Positions 1-7,600 of a stretch of DNA of 7,858 nt are shown piece by piece. Origin of the DNA: DATKXO01 sp035528995 (GTDB lineage Bacteria > Planctomycetota > Phycisphaerae > UBA1845). The notes under the pieces were generated by a model. It was given only the letters and a program-made list of their open reading frames with translations, was not told where the DNA came from and searched no databases. The stretch covers positions 1-7,858 of the forward strand of contig DATKXO010000378.1 in NCBI GenBank assembly GCA_035528995.1, given 5' to 3'. A program made the position numbers and the translations under genes. The first letter of the stretch is position 1; each line of letters starts with the position of its first letter.

Positions 1-81
1 TTCTGGTGGATCATCTGGTTCCTCATCCTCTCGATTGTTATCGCTCTGATCTTCAAGCCGTGGCTCAAGGTCAAACTGTAG
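1..81 (+). CDS. C-terminal end of a membrane protein (5' truncated)
   Basis: The frame is open from the first base and ends in TAG at 79-81. The 26 visible residues are a very hydrophobic stretch rich in Trp, Ile, Leu and Phe (FWWIIWFLILSIVIALIF) followed by a short basic tail (KPWLKVKL). This looks like a final transmembrane helix with a positively charged cytoplasmic end. Too little is visible to name the family. The next gene starts 184 bases downstream on the same strand and appears to have its own promoter, so a shared operon is not shown. Confidence 0.6.
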   Translation, partial: FWWIIWFLILSIVIALIFKPWLKVKL

Positions 82-119
82 TCCCCGGCCGGCGCCTGCA
101 CCACCGCACCGCACCATGC

Positions 120-150
120 TTGTTATCGCCCCTGCCCGGACCGCGATAAT
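120..150 (+). promoter_or_regulatory. Candidate promoter overlapped by a 7-bp inverted repeat, upstream of the FHA gene
   Basis: A GATAAT box at 145-150 resembles a sigma-70 -10 element. TTGTTA at 120-125 could be its -35 box, but the 19-base spacer is longer than ideal. The arms TTATCGC (123-129) and GCGATAA (143-149) form a perfect inverted repeat around a 13-base centre, lying over both boxes. No T-run follows, so it is not a terminator; an operator is the more natural reading. The evidence is pattern matching only. Confidence 0.28.
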
Positions 151-265
151 CAATTGCCTTCCCGGCGCCCGAATCGTACTTTTCTTAAAGCTGGAGATAG
201 TCCCTATGGCATGCGCCTGGACAACACCAACGCACGGGCTGCGGAGGCGCAGGGAGTGAAGCACC

Positions 266-1354
266 ATGGACTCTTGCCAGACAGACCGGCAGGATGAGCT
301 TCTAACCCTGCCGAACGACGCCCCCAGAATCCGCATTACCGCCGGCGTCGGCACCGCGTCCCAGAAATCCTGGTACCTGCGCCGGCCGGTCACCCTGATC
401 GGCTCAAGGCGCCGGGCCCACATCGTCCTGCACGGCGCCGGCGTCGCTCGGGCCCACTGCGCGATTGTCAACACAGGCTCGGCCGTGCTGCTCAAGGATC
501 TGCACACCCCCACAGGCACCCTGTGCAACAACAAGCCGGTGGACCTGGTGCTCCTGCGGGACGGAGATCTCGTCCAGATCGGCTCCACCTTGATCCAGGT
601 CGCCATCCAGACCTTCCGCAGCGCCGCCCGGCACGACCTTGCTGCGGACGCCGATCCACTCAAGTTGAGCACACCGCTCCGCCTTCAACGGTCGGGTGAG
701 GTCCAGGGTTGGATGATCGACTCGACTTGTGCCGTCATCGGCAGCGCCGCCGGAGTCGCCGTCCGACTCGAACACGAGGCCGTATCGCTCGCCCATGCCC
801 TGCTGCTCGAGCTGAGCGGGCGGACCGTGCTGTTCGACCTCGCTTCGGAGTCCGGCACCCTGCACAACGGCCAACCGATCGGCCTCGCCCCGCTCGAACG
901 CGGCGACCACCTGCGCGTCGGACCCTTCGAGCTGACCGCCCTCGCCCCCGACGACCAGCTCGCCCCGCCTACGGCCGAAGCTGTCAAGCTGGCCTTGATG
1001 GGCGAGGACCTCAGGGGCACCTGGCACGAGATCAACGATTGGCATGCCGCCGGTCCCGAGGGGCAGGATCGCCCGGAGAGCTGGGAACAGAGGCTCGCCG
1101 CCCGAGCCGCAGACCTCGACCGGCTCGACGCCTCGCTCCGTGGGCGGTTGCATGACCTCACCGGCCATCAGGAAGACCTGGCGGCCCGGGAGAAGGACCT
1201 GGCCGGCCAGTTGGAAGGCCTCAAGGTCGCCCAGGCCAGGCTGTTTCAGCGGGCCGCCGAAATCGAACAGCGCGAAGCCGCACTGGCCACCCGAGAGAAA
1301 CAGCTCGCCGAGCAGGAGCGGCACCTCAAGGACCGCCCGCCCATGCCCTGCTGA
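266..1354 (+). CDS. Tandem FHA-domain protein with C-terminal coiled coil
   Basis: A 362-residue soluble protein with no signal peptide or membrane helix. FHA domain 1 spans about residues 36-114: LIGSRRRAHIVL, VARAH at 60-64, DLHTPTGT at 78-85. FHA domain 2 spans about 152-226: VIGSAAGVAVRL, VSLAH at 173-177, DLASESGT at 191-198. Residues about 272-356 are heptad-like, rich in Leu, Ala, Glu, Arg and Gln, and should form a long coiled coil. FHA domains normally bind phosphothreonine, but several contact residues are replaced here: the GR arginine position is Ser in both domains, the SRxH motif is ARAH and SLAH, and the Asn of NGT is Thr and Ser. The domains may therefore serve as protein-protein scaffolds. 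ATG 266 is preceded by AGGGAG at 251-256 with a 9-base spacer. The partner is unknown. The fold is confident, the role is not. Confidence 0.88.
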   Translation: MDSCQTDRQDELLTLPNDAPRIRITAGVGTASQKSWYLRRPVTLIGSRRRAHIVLHGAGVARAHCAIVNTGSAVLLKDLHTPTGTLCNNKPVDLVLLRDGDLVQIGSTLIQVAIQTFRSAARHDLAADADPLKLSTPLRLQRSGEVQGWMIDSTCAVIGSAAGVAVRLEHEAVSLAHALLLELSGRTVLFDLASESGTLHNGQPIGLAPLERGDHLRVGPFELTALAPDDQLAPPTAEAVKLALMGEDLRGTWHEINDWHAAGPEGQDRPESWEQRLAARAADLDRLDASLRGRLHDLTGHQEDLAAREKDLAGQLEGLKVAQARLFQRAAEIEQREAALATREKQLAEQERHLKDRPPMPC

Positions 1355-1404
1355 TAAGGCGAAGAATCACACCGGGCAATCGAATCGAACCTCCCCCACA
1401 CCGG

Positions 1405-1426
1405 AAAACCGCGCCCGGCACGGGCG
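1405..1426 (-). terminator. Likely intrinsic terminator of the trpS-scpA-Rid cluster
   Basis: On the minus strand a perfect 6-bp GC stem (CGCCCG / CGGGCG, loop TGC, 1426 to 1412) is followed by CGG and then TTTT. It lies about 50 bases past the Rid stop codon, in the 123-base gap between convergent genes. On the plus strand the same hairpin has no T-run, so it is a weak stop for the FHA gene. The T-run is short, so confidence is moderate. Confidence 0.42.
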
Positions 1427-1477
1427 ATCTCGATCGCGAATGCGACTTGCACTCAGTGCGGCAGTATCGGCTCGCTT

Positions 1478-1936
1478 CTATCCCACCCGGGCGACCAGTT
1501 CGAGTTCGACCGCGGCGCCCAGCGGCAACTCGGCTACCCCGACCGCGCTGCGGACGTGTTTGCCCGCGTCGCCGAAAATCTTGGCCAGCAAGTTGCTGGC
1601 CCCGTTGGCCACCTTGGGCTGATCGGTGAATCCCGCGGCGCTGTTGACGAAGACGCAGACGCGGACGATCCGCTCGATCCGGTCGATGCCGCCGACCACC
1701 GATGCCACGGCCGCCAGCGCGTTCAGCACGGCCAGTTCGGCGCCTGCGGCCGCCTCCTCCAGTGACACGTCGGTGCCGACCTTGCCCGTGCAGGTCAACT
1801 GCCCGTCGCGCATGGGCAGTTGTCCGCTGGTCAGGACTTCCCGGCCGCTTTGCAGGGCCGGCACGTAGCTGCCGACCGGTACCGCCACCGGCGGCAGGGT
1901 CAGGTTCAGGGCGGCGAGTCGCTCACTGTGACTCAT
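1478..1936 (-). CDS. Rid-family (YjgF/YER057c/UK114) protein
   Basis: A 152-residue single-domain protein of the Rid superfamily. The classic members hydrolyse reactive enamines and imines released by PLP enzymes; they are small cytosolic trimers. Recognisable segments are a PVGSYVPALQSG stretch (20-31), TSGQLPMRDG (36-45), GFTDQPKVANGAS (102-114) and HVRSAVGVAELPLGAAVE (127-144). R129 aligns with the arginine that binds the substrate carboxylate in RidA. The GFTDQPKV.NGAS and AVGVAELP motifs mark the RidA-like subgroup related to Atu1372 rather than RidA itself, so the exact substrate is unknown and I give no symbol. ATG 1936 has AGGGAG 7 bases upstream (1949-1944). The start lies inside the end of scpA (14-base overlap), which suggests translational coupling. 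Confidence 0.9.
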   Translation of the reverse strand: MSHSERLAALNLTLPPVAVPVGSYVPALQSGREVLTSGQLPMRDGQLTCTGKVGTDVSLEEAAAGAELAVLNALAAVASVVGGIDRIERIVRVCVFVNSAAGFTDQPKVANGASNLLAKIFGDAGKHVRSAVGVAELPLGAAVELELVARVG

Positions 1937-2876
1937 GGTGGGTCTCCCTTTCGTCCGGGTTGTGGGTGTCACCTGTCTCAACGCCCTCTGCCAACGGCGG
2001 TTCCTGGTCCGGGCTGTCCGCAGTTGACGATTCGTCCGGCGGCGGCACCGGGCCGGCCGGGGGGACGCTGGTGTCCGTCGCGGAATTGACCGCCTGCGCC
2101 GGGCCGGTCGGGTCCATCTCCGGCTCCCCCCAGACGCCCGAGTCGGCTTTGATCGGCGTGGCATCCAGCAGGTGAATGATGATGGTGCCGAAGTTGCGCT
2201 CCTGCTCCGCCCGGACACGCCTCTGGCGGATCAGTTCCAGCAGCGCCAGGAACAGGCCGATGAGTTCGGCCTTGGTCCGCCCTTCGAAGATGTGCACGAA
2301 CGGCTGCGAACCGCCGCTCCGCTCCAGCAGATCGACCACGTCGGCCGCGTGAAGGGCAATCGGCGTTTCGTCGTACACCACCTCGTGGAACTGCGATCGC
2401 CGCCCGGTCTGCTCCAGCAGGCGGTTGAAGGCTTCCAGCAAATCCCAGATCTGGGCCTCCTCGATGTCCAGCTGGTCGGCCCCCGGCGCCGCCACCGCCG
2501 GATGCCGGGGATGCTTCAGGGCCTGGAGCTGGGCCGCGGTGCCCAGCGAGTACGCCGCATCTTTGAACGCCTTGTATTCCAGCAACTGGCGGACCAGCTC
2601 CATCCGTGGATCGATGATCTCCTCATCCTCCTGGTCCGCCGGCGCCGTGGGCAGCAGGGTCCGCGACTTGATCTCCATCAGGGTGGCGGCCATGACCAGA
2701 AAGTCACCCGCCAGGTTGGGGTCCATCGCCTCGATCAGCTTCACGTAGGCCACGTACTGCTCGGTGATCCGCGCGATGGGGATGTCGTAGATGTCCACCT
2801 CTTCACGCCGGATCAGAAACAACAGCAGATCCAGCGGGCCGTTGTAGGCCTCGAGATCGACCCGGAAGGCGCTCAC
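1923..2876 (-). CDS. scpA: Segregation and condensation protein A
   Basis: Kleisin subunit of the SMC-ScpA-ScpB condensin, which compacts and segregates the chromosome. The 317-residue product has the family N-terminal block YNGPLDLLLFLIRREEVDIY (11-30), DIPIARITEQYV (31-42), AGDFLVMAATLMEIKSRTLL (56-75), and a C-terminal winged-helix block FVHIFEGRTKAELIGLFLAL (203-222) with RNFGTIII (237-244), which bind the two ends of SMC. The chosen start is GTG 2876, with AGGGAG at 2891-2886 and a 9-base spacer. An in-frame GTG at 2996 would add 40 Gly/Arg/Pro-rich residues unlike the family and is rejected. After about residue 250 comes a disordered, Pro- and acid-rich tail of some 70 residues, making it longer than typical ScpA. 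scpB, often adjacent, is not in the window. Confidence 0.94.
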   Translation of the reverse strand: MSAFRVDLEAYNGPLDLLLFLIRREEVDIYDIPIARITEQYVAYVKLIEAMDPNLAGDFLVMAATLMEIKSRTLLPTAPADQEDEEIIDPRMELVRQLLEYKAFKDAAYSLGTAAQLQALKHPRHPAVAAPGADQLDIEEAQIWDLLEAFNRLLEQTGRRSQFHEVVYDETPIALHAADVVDLLERSGGSQPFVHIFEGRTKAELIGLFLALLELIRQRRVRAEQERNFGTIIIHLLDATPIKADSGVWGEPEMDPTGPAQAVNSATDTSVPPAGPVPPPDESSTADSPDQEPPLAEGVETGDTHNPDERETHHESQ

Positions 2877-3052
2877 TGTGGTGCGCTCCCTGCCGACGGA
2901 GCCGCCGCCCGGTCCCGCGATCCGCCCCCCACCGCGGTGGGTCGGCCGGACGACGCCTGCCCCGGCGCCCGGCCGCTGGGAAGCACCGACCGGCACGGGT
3001 GCCCTGCCCGCTCGCTTACCTTCGTGGATCGGTTCGGCATGGCATCCGTCAT
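2873..3052 (-). CDS. Possible 59-codon ORF bridging trpS and scpA
   Basis: An ATG at 3052 overlaps the trpS stop as ATGA, and its TGA at 2875-2873 overlaps the scpA GTG start as GTGA. The frame is open throughout. The predicted peptide is rich in Arg, Ser, Gly, Ala and Pro with no hydrophobic core. By my count about 81% of third positions are G/C, but second positions are about 76%, which is higher than expected for an ordinary protein. There is no clear Shine-Dalgarno sequence, so initiation would depend on ribosomes ending trpS. It may be a relay that couples scpA translation to trpS, or chance. Nothing identifies a function. Confidence 0.22.
   Translation of the reverse strand: MTDAMPNRSTKVSERAGHPCRSVLPSGRAPGQASSGRPTAVGGGSRDRAAAPSAGSAPQ
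2928..2941. repeat. Perfect 14-bp palindrome in the trpS-scpA gap
   Basis: CCCACCGCGGTGGG reads the same on both strands. It lies in the 172-base stretch between trpS and scpA. As RNA it could only form a hairpin with a very tight loop, and no T-run follows, so it is not a convincing terminator. It may be an operator or incidental in GC-rich DNA. No promoter for scpA stands out in this gap. Confidence 0.3.
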
Positions 3053-4041
3053 GTGCATGGCACGTGGGTCGCTCGCCCGGCCACGATGCCGCAGGCCTGC
3101 CGGACCTGTTCCATCACCCCGCGGGCGATCTCCCGGGCCTGCCGGGCGCCGGCGAGCAGGATGTCCTCCACGCGGTCCGGGTCGGCCGCCAATCGGACGC
3201 GACGCTCACGCGCCGGCCCGAACGTCTCCTCGAACAGCTCGCCCGCCCGTTTCTTGACCTGACCGTAGCCCATGCCCCCCTTGCGGTAGGCCGCCTCCAG
3301 TTCCTCCGCCTCCTGGGGCTGGGCCAGCAGCCTCACGATCGCGTAAACGTTGCAGGCAAAGGGGTTCTTCGGCGACTCCACCGGCGTGCTGTCCGTCTTG
3401 ATGCTCATGATTCGCTTGCGCGTGGCCTTGGGGTCGTCGAACAGGTCGATCGTGTTCCCGTAGCTCTTGGACATCTTCTGCCCGTCGATCCCCGGAACGA
3501 TGCAGGCCTCGTTGATCCGCGGCTCGGGCCGCTTCAGCACCTCGCACCCGTACGCGTTGTTGAAGTACTGGGCCATGTCCTGGGTCATCTCGATGTGCTG
3601 AACCTGGTCCTGCCCCACCGGAACCACGTCGCTGTGGTAGATCAGGATGTCGGCCGCCATCAGGATCGGATAGCTCATCAGCCCCATCGACGGGCTGATC
3701 CCCCGGGCAACCTTGTCCTTGTACGAGTGAGCCCGGCGCATCAGCCCTTCCCCCGTCACCGTCGACAGGATCCAGGCCAGCTCGCACACCTCGGGCACGT
3801 CCGACTGGCGGAACAGGCAGGCCTTCTCCGGATCGAGCCCCAAAGCCAGGTAATCCAGGGCCACGTCCCGCGTCAGCTCGCCCATCAGGGCCGCGTCCTG
3901 CACCGTCGTCAGCGAATGGTAGTTCGCGATGAAGTACAGACCCTGGTGCTCGTGCTGCAGCTCGATGTGCTGCTTGATCGCACCCAAGTAGTTGCCCAGG
4001 TGCAACTTGCCGCTCGGCTGAACGCCCGAAAGAACGCGCAT
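3049..4041 (-). CDS. trpS: Tryptophan--tRNA ligase
   Basis: Class I aminoacyl-tRNA synthetase that activates tryptophan with ATP and charges tRNA-Trp in the cytosol. The 330-residue product has the usual bacterial length (about 330). It carries the HIGH-type motif as PSGKLHLGN (9-17), the ATP-loop KMSKS at 189-193, the Trp-pocket segment LMAADIL with D131, GQDQVQH (143-149), and the GEGLMRRAHSYKDKV region (97-111). ATG 4041 is chosen because GGAGG lies exactly 6 bases upstream (4052-4048); an in-frame TTG at 4047 would touch that GGAGG and is unlikely. All signature motifs are intact, so it should be active. It is the first gene of the minus-strand cluster and diverges from kdsC. Confidence 0.97.
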   Translation of the reverse strand: MRVLSGVQPSGKLHLGNYLGAIKQHIELQHEHQGLYFIANYHSLTTVQDAALMGELTRDVALDYLALGLDPEKACLFRQSDVPEVCELAWILSTVTGEGLMRRAHSYKDKVARGISPSMGLMSYPILMAADILIYHSDVVPVGQDQVQHIEMTQDMAQYFNNAYGCEVLKRPEPRINEACIVPGIDGQKMSKSYGNTIDLFDDPKATRKRIMSIKTDSTPVESPKNPFACNVYAIVRLLAQPQEAEELEAAYRKGGMGYGQVKKRAGELFEETFGPARERRVRLAADPDRVEDILLAGARQAREIARGVMEQVRQACGIVAGRATHVPCT

Positions 4042-4047
4042 AGACAA

Positions 4048-4069
4048 CCTCCGGCACGAAAGTACGTGC
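4048..4069 (-). promoter_or_regulatory. trpS ribosome binding site next to a small stem-loop
   Basis: GGAGG (4052-4048) sits 6 bases before the trpS ATG and decides the start. Directly upstream is a perfect 5-bp stem GCACG/CGTGC with a 6-base loop (4069-4054), close enough to affect access to the site if it is transcribed. The site is confident; a role for the stem-loop is speculative. Confidence 0.6.
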
Positions 4070-4083
4070 TGTCAGCCCCATTT

Positions 4084-4104
4084 TCAAGGCGGCCGGCCGC
4101 TTGA
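4084..4104. promoter_or_regulatory. Near-perfect palindrome between divergent trpS and kdsC promoters
   Basis: TCAA (4084-4087), one unpaired G, the 12-bp perfect palindrome GCGGCCGGCCGC (4089-4100) and TTGA (4101-4104) form an inverted repeat with a single mismatch base. Its right arm starts the -35-like TTGACG of kdsC, and its left arm is the complement of a -35-like TTGAAA facing trpS. It may be a shared operator. Confidence 0.4.
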
Positions 4105-4129
4105 CGCTGCCCCGCCCCAGCCGGATACT
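4101..4129 (+). promoter_or_regulatory. Sigma-70-type promoter for kdsC
   Basis: TTGACG at 4101-4106 matches 5 of 6 consensus -35 bases. After exactly 17 bases, GATACT at 4124-4129 matches 4 of 6 -10 bases. The predicted transcript start near 4136 leaves a leader of about 24 bases before ATG 4160. It likely drives kdsC and the following LptC-like gene. Not experimentally supported here. Confidence 0.5.
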
Positions 4130-4159
4130 GGCCGGTCCCCATTGATTTCGGGTGATTCC

Positions 4160-4651
4160 ATGGACCTGTCCACCATCGATCTGCTCATCCTGGACGTGGA
4201 CGGCGTGCTGACCCCCGGCGACGTGTTCTGCCAGGAAGAGGGCGACTTGGCCCGCACGTTCAACATTCAGGACGGCTGCGGCATCAAGCTCTGGCATCGC
4301 TGCGGAGGCCGATCCGCCCTCGTCTCCGGGCGGCAGACCCCCGTGGTGGATCGGCGGGCCCGCAAACTCGGCATCGAAACCGTGCTCCAGGGCACCGCCG
4401 ACAAACTGTCCGCCTACCGCAACGTGCTCACCGCCAACGCCGCCGGCGACGAGCAGGTCTGCTACCTGGGCGACGATCTGCCCGACCTGGGTCCCATGGG
4501 ACGGTGCAGGTTTCCGGTGGCCGTGGCCAACGCCGTTCCCGCCGTCAAGCAGGCCGCCCAGTACGTGACCCGTCGCCCCGGCGGTCGCGGCGCAGTTGCC
4601 GAGCTGATCGAGCTGATCCTGCGCAAGCAACGGCGCTGGGCGCCGGTCTGA
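4160..4651 (+). CDS. kdsC: 3-deoxy-D-manno-octulosonate 8-phosphate phosphatase
   Basis: HAD-superfamily phosphatase that converts Kdo-8-phosphate to Kdo, the sugar linking lipid A to the LPS core; cytosolic, Mg-dependent, tetrameric in known members. The 163-residue product shows all HAD motifs: DVDGVLT with nucleophile D12 and acid/base D14, S56 in VSGR, K82 in TADK, and GDDLPDL (104-110). The C-terminal GGRGAVAE (141-148) is the KdsC hallmark tail that caps the neighbouring active site. The small size without a cap domain fits KdsC (subfamily C0). ATG 4160 follows GGGTGA (4150-4155) by 4 bases; an in-frame TTG at 4142 would add six residues and overlaps the leader. The LptC-like gene follows after 46 bases, as in the E. 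coli kdsC-lptC order. A related NeuA-linked or sugar-nucleotide phosphatase is possible but less likely. Confidence 0.9.
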   Translation: MDLSTIDLLILDVDGVLTPGDVFCQEEGDLARTFNIQDGCGIKLWHRCGGRSALVSGRQTPVVDRRARKLGIETVLQGTADKLSAYRNVLTANAAGDEQVCYLGDDLPDLGPMGRCRFPVAVANAVPAVKQAAQYVTRRPGGRGAVAELIELILRKQRRWAPV

Positions 4652-4697
4652 CGCGGCGGACAGAGGCAGGCCCAGGCAACGAGGCGCAAGAAGCACC

Positions 4698-7600
4698 ATG
4701 AACCGTAATACCCCATCCTACTCCCTGGTCCGAACCCTGATCCTGGGGGCGGCCACGCTCGCCATCGTCGGAGTCTTGTTCGCCATCTATCAATCGGCCA
4801 CTCGCGCGCCGCAGCCGGCCGCGTCGCCCACCGTAGCGGCCCCCGGGCAACCGCCCGCAGAACCAGCCACGCCTCCCGGGGCGCCCCGCGCCGCGGAACA
4901 GGGGCCCGGTGTCGAACTGGTGCCCCATGTCAAAGCCGACGCCGGCGACAAGTCCAACATCCGTCTCTACAGCCCGGACAGCGACCGGGCCCGACTCGAA
5001 CTGGCCGTCAGCAAGTGGGAGCCGGTTGGGTCGGGCAACCAGTTCAGCCTGACCGGGCCCGAGATCCGCATGCGCACGCCCAACGGCCAATGGGTCCAGA
5101 TCACCGCCGACGCCGGACTCGTCGAACTCAGGAAAACCGCCGACGACAGCTACGATCCGCAGCGCGGCACCCTCATGGGCGACGTCGTCATCCGAGTCGA
5201 TCGCCTAGACGACAAGCAGCGGGCCGCCCTGCCCGAAGCCGAGCGGAACAACCCCGGCCCCGACCGCCTCATCGTCGTCAAGCTCGAGGACGTCAGCTTC
5301 GACCTGGAGTACGCCCGCCTCGAGACGGCTGGTCCGTTCAGCGTCGTCTCGCACGAGGCCGAGTTTTACGGCCGGGGACTGGCCCTGCGCTACAACGAGG
5401 TCGATTCCAGCATCGACGAGCTGCGCATCCTGCGCGAGGGTCGGATTCGGGTCCGAGGCATGGGACCGGTGCTCGAGGTGGGACTGCCCGGGACGGCCCA
5501 GGGGCCGGCCCGCCAACGAGACGACGACTCCACCGATCAGGACTCCGCCCAACCGCCCGAGTTGACGGCCGAACGCGCCACCGACACCATCGTGCCCCCC
5601 GCCGCGGCGGACCAGGAAGCCGCCCCGCTGACCGTGCCGCCGGGCGACGCTGTCGCCGTCTTGCCCCTGGACGAGCCGCGCACGCCCGCTCCGCGCCCCA
5701 CCATCCCCTATCAGGCCATCTTCGAGGGCGACGTGTTGGTCCGGCAGACCGAAGGCGGACAGGAGACCGGCCGACTCGAGGCCGACCTGCTCGAACTGCT
5801 GTTTGATTTCAGCCAGAAGCAACGCGAGACCGTTCGGGCCCAGGCCGCCGTACCCGGCGAAGGCGTCGAGCCGGACGAGGGGACCGAGGAAACCGGCCAG
5901 CCGGCCGCACCGACCGAGCTGAACGTGACCTGGACCGGGCCGTTGATGCTCACCTCCGTCAGACCGGCGGCGGAGTCCCCCGATGCCCCCCAGGGCGAGC
6001 CGCGCGAGCGACTGCACGTGACCGCCACCGGCAGCGAGGTGCGGTTGAGCCGCTCGGGCCAGGGACGCCTGCGCTGCCGCAAGCTCGTCGTCCACCAGGA
6101 AGAGGAGCGGGCCTGGCTATACGGCGGCGAGGACGCACAAGTGGTCATCGATTCGCCCGACGGAGGCCGGTTGGAGGGCCCGGAGGTCTTCCTCGACATA
6201 CGCCAGGGCACGGCACGGCTCCAGGGGCCCGGGCGAATCGCCGACACCCGCTCCGGACAAGTCATGGGCGACGCCGACGCCGATTTCCGCGTCGACATCC
6301 GCTTCGATGACCAGGTGGACATCACCCTCGCACAAACCGTTACCGAATCGATCGATCCACAGACCGGCCAGCCGGTCCAGCGCCGCCGCCGGCACCTCGA
6401 ACACGCCATCCTGCGCGGAGGAGTCTCCATGCATCAGCAAGGAGACGCCATCGAGGGCGACCAGATCGAGATCGATTTCGACCCGCCGCGCAGGGAGGGC
6501 TCGCTGGCCGACAACATCCGTCGCCTGCGCGGTGACGGCTCGGTCAGACTCGTGCACGGGGCCGACGCCGTGCGCTGCGACCGCATCGACGTGGAAATGG
6601 GCCTCGATGAGAGCGGGCGGGTCAGCCCGCGCCTGGCTCGGGCGTACGGCCACGTCAGCGCCAACCAGGATCAGCGATCCATCACCGCCAAAGATAAAAT
6701 GATCGCCACCATGCGCTCCTTCCGCGTGGAACGCGAGCCCTGGGACATCCGCAAGGCCCAAGCCGAGGCCGTCCGACGGGGCGTCGATCCAACCGGGGTG
6801 GACTGGGAGAAGCAGCGCGTCAAGTACGAGAGCGAGGATCGATTCCGCCCCGGCCTGCTGCGCCTCCAGGCCTGGGACGACGTCATCGTGCGAGATCCCC
6901 GCCAGGAACTCTACGTCACCGCCGAGGCCCTGGATTGCACCTTCACCGAGGGACGCAGGATCGCCCAGGCCCTGGTCACCGGCCAGGAGGCCGCACCGGC
7001 CCACGTCGAGATGGACTACTTCTCCATCACCGGACGACAGATCGATCTGGACATGGAAACCGAGTCCGCTCAGGTGCCGGGCAAGGGGCACCTCTCCTTC
7101 ACCACGCTGCGAGACCTGGACGGACGCGAACTCGACCAGCCCATGGCCGTGGCCGTCACCTGGGGCGAGCGGATGACCTACCGCGGCGCCGTGAACCGGG
7201 CCATGTTCACCGGCGCGGTCCACGCGGTCAGCGAGGAGAGCGAGTTCGACTGCGGCGAGCTCATCCTCGACTTCGCCGAGCGACAGGAGCCGACACCGGC
7301 GGACTCGCCCTCCGGCGCCGTTCTCGCCGAGGCCGGTCGCGACGATTGGTGGATCCTCACGCCCCTGGTACGCCGGGTTTGGGGCGACCGGGGGGACGAT
7401 CAATCCGGCCCGCTCGGCCGCGAGTTCAACAAAGAGCCCATCAGTCTGCTGGCCACCGGGGGCGCCGTCGCCCGGACTTCCAAGACCCAGCCGGGCACCG
7501 GCCGTCTGCTCAGTCGCGGACGAATCGAGGGTCCCCGCATGCTGGTCAACCTGCGCGACGAGGTCCTGGTCATCGAGGACCCCGGAAACCTGCTCATCGA

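Noticed and set aside
404..1324. 306-codon minus-strand frame opposite the FHA gene
   Set aside because: The plus-strand FHA frame has a good ribosome binding site and two FHA domains; the antisense frame has none of these.
1921..2880. Ten-base repeat GCTCACTGTG at 1921-1930 and 2871-2880, at the starts of the Rid gene and scpA
   Set aside because: It encodes different reading frames in the two genes, and two copies of a 10-mer near start sites are not enough to claim a functional element.
2877..2996. Upstream GTG start giving a 40-residue longer ScpA
   Set aside because: The extra residues are Gly/Arg/Pro-rich and unlike ScpA, while GTG 2876 has a well-spaced AGGGAG and begins just before the conserved N-terminal block.
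2172..4104. Long plus-strand open frames antisense to scpA and trpS
   Set aside because: The minus-strand genes carry unmistakable ScpA and TrpRS motifs. The plus-strand translations are His/Arg/Gln/Leu-rich shadows.
3206..4699. 497-codon minus-strand open frame across trpS and kdsC
   Set aside because: It lies in another frame of trpS and antisense to kdsC, both of which have complete family motifs. Its translation shows no domain.
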